A stretch of 52,290 nucleotides of DNA, taken from positions 1-52,290 of the IMG/VR virus record IMGVR_UViG_3300037628_000403. One strand, 5' to 3'. Positions 46,707-52,290 of this stretch are shown here, one piece after another; the stretch's first letter is position 1; the number at the start of each line of letters is the position of its first letter. A program made the translations under genes and the position numbers. The notes under the pieces were generated by a model. That model was not told the origin of the DNA. It worked only from the letters and a program-made list of their open reading frames with translations, and searched no databases. This stretch comes from a virus.

Positions 46707-48992
46707 TCAAGATGCATTTCCCTCATCCAATAACACCCTCATATCGTCAGTAATGCGATAAGCAACTTTGACTCTCTTGGCTAATGCCAAATCAGCAGGG
46801 CCACACTTTACAATCAATCCAGTGTTGACCATATACTCAACCGTTTTTTGTATTCCCGTTTTAGGATTGCTTGCCCTTTCTGGATCATCAGCCATTTGCT
46901 TCACCGCTTCATTATTCTTGATGGCATGGGTCAAATTTGAGAAAGTGAAAATACCCTTGCCCCGCAGTGCCTTCGGGACTGCTTTTGTACGGTCTTTGTA
47001 TTTGTTGTTTATGATCCTGGAAATTGCCGGGCCAACAATGCCCTTAATAACAGCGAGCATATCATCAGAGCTACCTTGCGTCACAGTATCTTCGATGAAC
47101 TCGATCTCATCACGTATTGCGGTTTGCGCCCAATCATATTCTTCCTGCTCAATATCATTAGAGCCATTAAACAAGGAGCAGATTGCTGAGATTTTGATGA
47201 TCTTGATGAATGCCCTGCTAGTCAGCGCCCTACGCAATTGATCATCGGCATGCTTGTATTTGTTTTCTAAATCAGTCCAGTGATTTGAGTCAGCTTGGAT
47301 ACTTATTCCAGATGTTCCGATTTTACAAACTTGCTTTGTATCACTTTCGACTCCTTGCCTTGGCTCGCAAAGCTTTACCAAATGGCGGATTGTTTCTACC
47401 ACAGGCTGGCTGAATCCAGCACGTCTATCAATATTCAAGTATGCTTTATCACGCATGGAACGTATCATCCAAACGCGTGCTATTTCTCCTGACTGGGCAG
47501 CATCCTTGCTTTTAAGTTGCTTGATATACGACATAGGCGTAGAAACATGAGCAATGGTAAGAGACGGGCTTGGTATGGTTGGGACACTGTTTTCCTTGTT
47601 GCTATACTCTTCTCCGCCTGCAAATTTTCCAACACCGCTGGACGAGAAAATATCGAGCAGTACACGAGTGAGCCCTGCTTGATCACCCGCGCGGCTGGCT
47701 TGCATGAGACCGCTTTCTTCAAAGACGCAGACCCTGGACAATCCTTTCGACAACATATCGAACAAGGACTTGGGTCCAGTAAATCGTGAAGCACCTTTGA
47801 AGCTGATTCCCTTATCGAGTTTGCAAACGTCCATGAGCGCATAATTGATCGTGTCCTTTATGTTTGCTTTGCCTACGCCTGAATCAGCTAGCAGGGCAGT
47901 GTATAAATTGAGTCCAGTTCCCATGACGTTGTATTGGCGTCCAGCGATTCCAGCAATCAAGCTGAATGCTGCGATAATAGCAACTTCCTCGTTTGGATGC
48001 GGTGCCATTTCATAAATCTCTCTACAGAGTTGACCCATTAGACCAGGCGGATAGCCATAATCAGTATGCCTAATAGAATCGTCCACATCAGGTAACTCAA
48101 CTACGGTATCGACTGGATTGTCTTTTACAAACTTTACACAATCCCTTACATTTGCTTCAAGATAGTCCTTGGCTGTCCTGGCCCGCCAGCGTGCATCCTG
48201 CACTGCCGACGAGTTCATCTTAGTCATTGCCATGCCGTATAGCAAAGGTTCGTCAGTTATGCCTTTGTTAACCCAATGGTTCAGTAACCAAATGATTGCG
48301 CCGTGGAAATTAGTACCATTTTCAATTGCTTCACTTGCCTCATCTGCGTTTTTGAATTTCTTGTTCTTAGTTGGCTTGGAATTCACGCGATGAGGCGGTG
48401 CTTCGTGATCCGGTGGGAATGCTTCGCGGATTTGCTCCCATGGATATGGAATGTCTGAATCTATTTCAGTGGTTACTAGATGAGGGTCACTTTTGTGATG
48501 GTAGAACCCAGGCACCCGTAACACGCGAACCAAATCCTTCGCATTGCCGTCCATACCGTAGTTGTTACAAATCCCGTTCATCACCAGGGCCCACTCGTCC
48601 AAATCATCGGTCGTGGTAAGCCAGTAATAATGGTATTTGCCTGGTGAGCTATTTACTACAATATTGGGTGTGAGTTTGAAGTCTGTTCTCGGGCCATCGC
48701 GCTTGTTATCATCTTCTGCCCAGACAGCACGAATCTTGGTGACCATTTTGGAGGTACGATGACGCACCTTCCCATCAGGCCCCGTGCGATCCAGATTTCT
48801 ATCTAGCTCGTTGACGCAGAAAAACGCACCATAATCTTTTTGGTTTGAGATTCCTAGTTCGGCCAAAATCTGTTCACGAGATTTATCATAACCCTCGTGA
48901 TAATGCGTGAGCCGATGGTCTATCTTTTTGTCGTCTATCGCACAGTATACGTGCGACCCTGCAAATAGCGAAAGAAAATCTGTTGTTGACAA
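46707..48992 (-). CDS. RepB-like primase fused to DUF3987-type helicase
   Basis: The 761-residue protein has an N-terminal archaeo-eukaryotic-type primase: AVWAEDDNKRD (acidic pair near residue 90), NIVVNSSPGKYHYYWLT (His at about 119) and DLVRVLRVPGFYHHK, the RepB_primase pattern. The middle has LLADSGVGKANIKD near residue 370 (P-loop of DUF3987 type, Ser/Gly substituted) and ETGLMQASRAGDQ-like motif regions, followed by a winged-helix-like C-terminus. It is the likely replication initiator, priming at the adjacent iterons. Transcribed from the promoter at 49124-49152. Confidence 0.8.
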   Translation of the reverse strand: MSTTDFLSLFAGSHVYCAIDDKKIDHRLTHYHEGYDKSREQILAELGISNQKDYGAFFCVNELDRNLDRTGPDGKVRHRTSKMVTKIRAVWAEDDNKRDGPRTDFKLTPNIVVNSSPGKYHYYWLTTTDDLDEWALVMNGICNNYGMDGNAKDLVRVLRVPGFYHHKSDPHLVTTEIDSDIPYPWEQIREAFPPDHEAPPHRVNSKPTKNKKFKNADEASEAIENGTNFHGAIIWLLNHWVNKGITDEPLLYGMAMTKMNSSAVQDARWRARTAKDYLEANVRDCVKFVKDNPVDTVVELPDVDDSIRHTDYGYPPGLMGQLCREIYEMAPHPNEEVAIIAAFSLIAGIAGRQYNVMGTGLNLYTALLADSGVGKANIKDTINYALMDVCKLDKGISFKGASRFTGPKSLFDMLSKGLSRVCVFEESGLMQASRAGDQAGLTRVLLDIFSSSGVGKFAGGEEYSNKENSVPTIPSPSLTIAHVSTPMSYIKQLKSKDAAQSGEIARVWMIRSMRDKAYLNIDRRAGFSQPVVETIRHLVKLCEPRQGVESDTKQVCKIGTSGISIQADSNHWTDLENKYKHADDQLRRALTSRAFIKIIKISAICSLFNGSNDIEQEEYDWAQTAIRDEIEFIEDTVTQGSSDDMLAVIKGIVGPAISRIINNKYKDRTKAVPKALRGKGIFTFSNLTHAIKNNEAVKQMADDPERASNPKTGIQKTVEYMVNTGLIVKCGPADLALAKRVKVAYRITDDMRVLLDEGNAS

Positions 48993-49041
48993 GACACCCT
49001 ACCTATTTATGCTGCCCCCACAAAAAACAAAAATGAACGCA

Positions 49042-49076
49042 GCGTCTCAACCGGGGATCAATTCCGATTGAGACGC
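49042..49076. repeat. Inverted repeat in the divergent region
   Basis: GCGTCTCAA (49042-49050) pairs with TTGAGACGC (49068-49076). The adjoining CGG/CCG extends the stem to 12 with one mismatch. Loop about 9-17 bases. It lies in the leader of the minus-strand primase transcript and could be a transcription attenuator or protein site. Confidence 0.65.
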
Positions 49077-49123
49077 CACTTGACCTTGCGCCGGTGGGGC
49101 CGAACGCACTAGTCACGTTTATG

Positions 49124-49152
49124 AGTATAACGTACTTCGGTCGGAAAGTAAA
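49124..49152 (-). promoter_or_regulatory. Minus-strand promoter TTTACT-17-TATACT
   Basis: On the minus strand TTTACT (49152-49147) and TATACT (49129-49124) are separated by 17 bases, driving the primase gene whose start is at 48992. The -35 equals that of the promoter at 44458-44463, so both minus-strand promoters use the same -35 word. Confidence 0.7.
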
Positions 49153-49318
49153 GCTTTGTTTCTATTTATTTTTTATGGAAAATTTTTTGGTGCTGCTATA
49201 CAAGTGCATTTATGAATACTGCTATATTGGTAACAATCATACATTTTGCTACGTTAGGTGTATTCAAAATTTTTCTAATAGACGTTAGAATTGTTTTTAC
49301 TTATTTTCTGCCAGGGTA

Positions 49319-49347
49319 TAGCGCTGCAACTAAAAATTCGTTATACT
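49319..49347 (+). promoter_or_regulatory. Plus-strand promoter, twin of 8886
   Basis: TAGCGCTGCAACTA (49319-49332) and TATACT (49342-49347) occur at the same spacing as at 8886-8914. The right operator arm present at 8921-8928 is absent here. It drives the early operon beginning at 49409, which crosses the circle junction. Confidence 0.7.
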
Positions 49348-49408
49348 CTTCCGGTAAAGGCCAGCAAACGATACATACATTTTAAAGTTCAACGGGGGGC
49401 AACACGCA

Positions 49409-49795
49409 ATGGGGCTAACAGTTGTTGATATTCTTGAGTGGAACATCGCAAAGAACAAGCTAGACAAATTCAAAGAGTTGGAAATGAGGCTGCGGCTTGA
49501 AGTCTGCGGCGAATTGTTCATTGGCAAGAAGCCAGGCAAATTCACAATCAAGAAAAACATCGAAGGGCTAGAAGTCAAAGCAGTCGCAACTGTAAATGTA
49601 TCAGTAGACCCAAAGGGGCTTGAAGCCGTTTGGGACAATCTGACACCACTCGAAAAATCCTGTATCAGTCACAAGCCGAAACTGGTCCCAAAGCAGCTGA
49701 AGCAACTGTTAATTGACGATCCTAAGTCAAAGCTGTTTGAGTTGATTACATCCAAACCAGGTGCACCTACACTTACAATCATTGAAGAGGAATAA
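49409..49795 (+). CDS. DUF7173-like conserved phage protein
   Basis: The 128-residue protein starts at ATG 49409 after GGGGGGCAAC. An amphipathic N-terminal helix (LEWNIAKNKLDKFKELEM), a central VKAVATVNVSV strand and the KPGAPTLTI C-terminus recall the DUF7173 pattern of early phage proteins, which often sit near replication genes. The function is unknown. It is the first gene of the early operon. Confidence 0.6.
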   Translation: MGLTVVDILEWNIAKNKLDKFKELEMRLRLEVCGELFIGKKPGKFTIKKNIEGLEVKAVATVNVSVDPKGLEAVWDNLTPLEKSCISHKPKLVPKQLKQLLIDDPKSKLFELITSKPGAPTLTIIEEE

Positions 49796-50329
49796 TTGGG
49801 GCAAGGCCAGTCGCTTTTCTCAAAGGGCATCCTAGTGCCAGAGAGAGATAACAACGACGTCATCCATGGCCTTGCTCCTCCAATTCTTGGGGGAGGTTTT
49901 ATGTTGTTCTTGATTTACAGTTTTGATAAGAGTAGGGGCAAGTATCCTTACAAAGTTGAAGAAGAGTTTGAAATGTTCATTCCAGAAATGGCCTCTGTGG
50001 AAATACGCACCGAGCATTTCAAAATCATATATGGACTGCTTACTGTGTATACGACGTATTCTTGGGATGGTCCATCCGGCCCAACATTCGACAAAACCAA
50101 GTGGTTGTTTAGATTCTACCGCGTTTTCATTCCTGCAAGTTTGCCGCACGACATCATATATCAGTGTCTGCGTGAAAACCTACTCAACTGGACGTACCGT
50201 TTGGTTGGTGACTTGTTAATCCGATCTTTGCTCTTGAAGGGCATGAACGGATTCAAGGGTGTATCCAAGTTCCGTGCCGGTTACATCTTCCGCGTGTTGC
50301 ACATGTTTGGAGGTAAGTATGCCCGATAA
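49796..50329 (+). CDS. DUF1353-like protein
   Basis: The 177-residue product starts at TTG 49796, one base after the previous stop, with GAAGAGG upstream. KGILVPERDNND near residue 10, PASLPHDIIYQCL near 120, and LIRSLLLKGMNG then FRAGYIF resemble DUF1353 (HD-like core of unknown role). The middle has a hydrophobic stretch that could contact the membrane. The alignment is by eye, so the family is tentative. Confidence 0.5.
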   Translation: MGQGQSLFSKGILVPERDNNDVIHGLAPPILGGGFMLFLIYSFDKSRGKYPYKVEEEFEMFIPEMASVEIRTEHFKIIYGLLTVYTTYSWDGPSGPTFDKTKWLFRFYRVFIPASLPHDIIYQCLRENLLNWTYRLVGDLLIRSLLLKGMNGFKGVSKFRAGYIFRVLHMFGGKYAR

Positions 50330-50570
50330 GCCAATGGTTAGCAGTAGGGTCATGAAAATTCAGCGTAGGTTGGGTGAAATTCCAGACTTGCTTATCTACG
50401 ATGAAGGCAGGAATTTTGAGGACATCATAACTGATCGTGATATGGGAAAAGTAATCATTGATGAATACTTCCCAAACGATTTGGTCTTCAAGGTTTATGT
50501 GATTTGCGAGGTTGACTCCAAGGGCGTGCTTCATTGCGGCGAAGAAGTTGCTGCTGAAGGGGATTGGTAA
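50319..50570 (+). CDS. Small hypothetical protein
   Basis: The 83-residue product starts at ATG 50319 after GGAGGTAAGT, overlapping the previous gene. It has acidic and hydrophobic stretches (VIIDEYFPNDLVFKVYVICE) and beta-like spacing. No family is recognised. Coupled to both neighbours. Confidence 0.55.
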   Translation: MPDKPMVSSRVMKIQRRLGEIPDLLIYDEGRNFEDIITDRDMGKVIIDEYFPNDLVFKVYVICEVDSKGVLHCGEEVAAEGDW

Positions 50571-50878
50571 TGGCCGATAACAATAAGCCAGTTCTCTTGC
50601 CGCACTTTTTCACGTTTGGAATGGGGCAGGGTTACGACAACTGCTACGTCAAAATCAATGCCATAAATCACATGGTCGCCCGCGAGGCAATGCATAGGCA
50701 TTATGGAACTTGCTTTTGCTCGCAGTACGATGATGAAGAGCTTTTCCAAAAGCAACTTGACCGATACAGCATCACAATGTCCGAGGAAATCACCGTGAAT
50801 ACGACATGTCATAGTGATCGTCGCCAAGCACTTTTGGAGCGTGGGTATGAAAACTACGGTGGATTGTTGAATGGATGA
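50570..50878 (+). CDS. Small hypothetical protein
   Basis: The 102-residue product starts at ATG 50570 (TAATG overlap). It is His- and Cys-containing (MHRHYGTCFCSQ) and mixed helix/strand. The composition could allow a metal site. No family is recognised. Confidence 0.5.
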   Translation: MADNNKPVLLPHFFTFGMGQGYDNCYVKINAINHMVAREAMHRHYGTCFCSQYDDEELFQKQLDRYSITMSEEITVNTTCHSDRRQALLERGYENYGGLLNG

Positions 50879-51281
50879 TTTCAATCACGCGGAAGCGTAT
50901 TGCATGATGGAGTACGCCAGTGAGAACGGGCGGCAAATCGTCACAATCTGGAATACTCGTGATGGAGTGACTCCATTTGGAGTCCAGATCAACGGCGTTA
51001 CAATGTTGCATCGAAACGTCTCAAAGGATCGCTTGGTATCACGCATGTATATGCCTGATCCTGGTGATTGGATTTTTGTAAGCTTTACACCAGAGAATTT
51101 CAAGGAGTTGATGACCGAGCGCGTTGACGAGAATCTGGAATATGCGTTGGAGATTTTTGGATCAACAAGAGAAGACGCAATTGAGAAGGTGTTTGAGAAA
51201 GAATGGCAAGAGGGCATGCCAAGACTAATCCAAGTAACACAGGATTGGTTTGATAATTTTTGTCCAAGAGGCGTGCACTAA
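50871..51281 (+). CDS. Hypothetical protein
   Basis: The 136-residue product starts at ATG 50871, overlapping the previous stop. It looks beta at the N-terminus (IVTIWNTRDGVTPFGVQING) and helical later (EYALEIFGSTREDAIEKVFEKEW). No family is recognised. Confidence 0.55.
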   Translation: MDDFNHAEAYCMMEYASENGRQIVTIWNTRDGVTPFGVQINGVTMLHRNVSKDRLVSRMYMPDPGDWIFVSFTPENFKELMTERVDENLEYALEIFGSTREDAIEKVFEKEWQEGMPRLIQVTQDWFDNFCPRGVH

Positions 51282-51314
51282 CAAAGCGATACAACAAAAT
51301 AGGAGATAGGTGCA

Positions 51315-51566
51315 ATGGGAAACCCTTACGACGATCAGCCAGATCCAATAGCCAACAGGCCAAGCAGGACAGAAGAAACAATTGACGATATTCTTTGCGT
51401 CGGAGACTTTGAGCGTTTTGATAACGTGAAGTGTATCGACAAAAACGGTCAGGCGGATGTTTTGTACTTCTACAACGTGGACTGCGAAAATTGGGAAGAA
51501 GTGTTGGAACAGCTTTTTATGCACTGGTACCCAAGAGACATCATTCGAGTGGAGACAACGGCATGA
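51315..51566 (+). CDS. Small acidic hypothetical protein
   Basis: The 83-residue product starts at ATG 51315 after ATAGGAGATAGGTGCA. The leader holds the CGATACAAC word at 51287. It is acidic, with a VLYFYNVDCENWEE stretch. No family is recognised. Its TGA stop overlaps the XRE gene start as ATGA. Confidence 0.55.
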   Translation: MGNPYDDQPDPIANRPSRTEETIDDILCVGDFERFDNVKCIDKNGQADVLYFYNVDCENWEEVLEQLFMHWYPRDIIRVETTA

Positions 51567-51805
51567 CTCCTGAACAAGCCGGATACTCTACATTTGGTGT
51601 TGGTGCTAGGATTGCGAAGTGTGTCTCAGAAAGTGGCAAAACTCTGTCCGAATTGTCGAGGAATGCAGAAGTTGATCTTCGACAGATAAGACGATACGTT
51701 TGTCCAACAGACAGGCGACAGCCAAACATTGAGACACTAGCAAAATTAGCAGTAGCACTTGATGTAACCACGGATCACTTGCTAGGGATTGGAGACAGGG
51801 CATGA
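51563..51805 (+). CDS. XRE-family helix-turn-helix regulator 2
   Basis: The 80-residue product starts at ATG 51563; the frame is open upstream to 51431 but that would lie inside another gene. GVGARIAKCVSESGKTLSELS, then AEVDLRQIRRYVCPTDRRQP and IETLAKLAVALDVTTDHLLG form a short Cro/CI-like domain, the same fold as at 16803-17063. It could control the promoter at 49319 or 8886. The recognition helix differs from that of the other XRE protein, so they should bind different sites. Confidence 0.8.
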   Translation: MTPEQAGYSTFGVGARIAKCVSESGKTLSELSRNAEVDLRQIRRYVCPTDRRQPNIETLAKLAVALDVTTDHLLGIGDRA

Positions 51806-51930
51806 AGAAAAATCAAATTGCGTCGTGTGCTGCTATAATACTATCAATCACACACTTGCTATTGCTGTATTTTTATCACGAGGAATTTTATGAAAGTTTT
51901 TGTGAAACATACAGCCACTTCTGCGGGTGA
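51802..51930 (+). CDS. Small single-pass membrane protein
   Basis: A 42-residue frame from ATG 51802 overlaps the XRE stop as ATGA, with GGAGACAGGG upstream. After MKKNQ it has a hydrophobic stretch IASCAAIILSITHLLLLYFY, then an acidic, Cys-containing tail (HEEFYESFCETYSHFCG). Such short proteins are typical phage early membrane peptides. No family is recognised. Confidence 0.6.
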   Translation: MKKNQIASCAAIILSITHLLLLYFYHEEFYESFCETYSHFCG

Positions 51931-51942
51931 AGGGAATAAACG

Positions 51943-52248
51943 ATGACTGATCCTAAGTACACGATGGTAAATGAATTGGTTGCCGCTGCTAGGAAGGCAG
52001 GCGCTGAAAAGATGCGTGTTGATATTCTTGTTGGTATTGGCAAGTGTAAGCAGAAACAGAAAGATGACAGGGATGATGCCGCAGCAAAGCTCATCGTCGC
52101 CGAACAAAAGGTCTGTGAGAGCATCGCAAGAATTGAGTTTCATTCATTGTACCCTAACCAGGTGTATCATGGTCCGACGTGTACAGCATTCAGCTGTACC
52201 GAAACACCAATTATTGATGGCAAATGTAAGGGGCACGGCAATGGCTGA
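51943..52248 (+). CDS. Hypothetical protein crossing the contig end
   Basis: The 101-residue product starts at ATG 51943 after AAGGGAATAAACG. It has a charged helical body (IGKCKQKQKDDRDDAAAKLI) and a Cys-containing C-terminus (TCTAFSCTE). Bases 52164-52248 repeat at 1-85, so its 3' end appears twice in the contig but once in the real genome. No family is recognised. Confidence 0.55.
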   Translation: MTDPKYTMVNELVAAARKAGAEKMRVDILVGIGKCKQKQKDDRDDAAAKLIVAEQKVCESIARIEFHSLYPNQVYHGPTCTAFSCTETPIIDGKCKGHGNG

Positions 52249-52290
52249 TTATCCATGCGATGAAACAATGAGAGCAGTTTATGAAGAGGT
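52164..52290. repeat. Terminal direct repeat, right copy
   Basis: Identical to 1-127; see the left copy. It ends inside the MazG-like gene, whose full copy is at 78-437. Confidence 0.95.

Larger units (their letters stand above)
48993..49408. promoter_or_regulatory. Divergent control region between the two arms
   Basis: No gene is seen in these 416 bases. It holds the minus-strand promoter at 49124-49152, the plus-strand promoter at 49319-49347, an inverted repeat at 49042-49076, and an AT-rich middle (49153-49310). GTGCTGCTATACAAG (49190) and TACTGCTATATTGG (49218) look like extra -10 elements but lack good -35s. Confidence 0.7.

Noticed and set aside
18814-48992. Long plus-strand open frames opposite the late genes (for example 24246-24779, 38675-39292, 43468-44085)
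   Set aside because: They lie antisense to well-supported genes, lack ribosome sites and have no recognisable domains.
49190-49230. Two TGCTATA words as extra early promoters
   Set aside because: They resemble extended -10 elements, but neither has a plausible -35 and both lie in AT-rich sequence where such words are common.

Overview
The window is a complete tailed double-stranded DNA phage genome, probably a siphovirus. Bases 1-127 are repeated exactly at 52164-52290, so the molecule closes into a circle (or is circularly permuted) of 52,163 bp. The phage calls rest on a P22-type coat protein, a DUF4055-type portal, TerL, a Mu-F-like morphogenesis protein, a tape measure protein of 618 residues, tail assembly chaperones with a -1 frameshift site, a phage DnaE polymerase and an M15-type endolysin. 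Shine-Dalgarno sites and sigma70-like promoters point to a bacterial host, but nothing I can see names it. Two sulfotransferases hint at an aquatic setting; that is inference only. I see no integrase, partition gene, tRNA or CRISPR array. Two XRE-type regulators are present, so lifestyle is open, with lytic more likely.

Layout. (1) The plus-strand early and replication arm starts at the promoter near 49.32 kb, crosses the circle junction and runs to 18.44 kb. It holds small early genes (49.4-52.2 kb and 0-1.1 kb), a recombination set (Sak4-like ATPase, DUF669 SSB-like protein, PD-(D/E)XK nuclease, SF2 helicase; 1.1-5.0 kb), a repeat-rich small-gene island (5.0-8.9 kb), a nucleotide-metabolism cluster (HD phosphohydrolase, ThyX-like protein, deoxyribosyltransferase, Nmad1/DUF1599-like protein; 8.9-11.4 kb), a sulfotransferase, the DnaQ-like exonuclease/DnaE polymerase/DNA ligase set (12.2-16.6 kb), an XRE regulator, the endolysin and a zinc-finger protein. 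(2) A 12-bp-stem hairpin at 18.45 kb separates the two convergent arms. (3) The minus-strand arm is read from 48.99 kb down to 18.49 kb: RepB-type primase/DUF3987-like helicase, a mirror-symmetric iteron region that looks like the replication origin (46.3-46.7 kb), a PD-(D/E)XK nuclease, then terminase, portal, morphogenesis, scaffold, coat, a fibre block with a second sulfotransferase, head-tail connectors, tail tube, chaperones, tape measure, tail tip and fibre, and a membrane protein that may act in lysis beside the endolysin.

The most unusual part is 5.0-8.9 kb. Eleven copies of a 17-bp asymmetric sequence (only two variants) lie in its intergenic gaps. Seven point one way and four the other, and they meet at a perfect 20-bp inverted repeat. 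Between them are at least eight small genes sharing one ribosome-binding cassette, often with the upstream stop codon inside the Shine-Dalgarno sequence, and two non-coding CTAG-rich islands that share a 30-bp exact repeat and other words. A third, shorter island sits at 17.75 kb. I know no described system with this combination. The second notable structure is the putative origin: eleven TACCTAC/GTAGGTA heptamers, mostly 11 bp apart, arranged around a dyad at about 46486.
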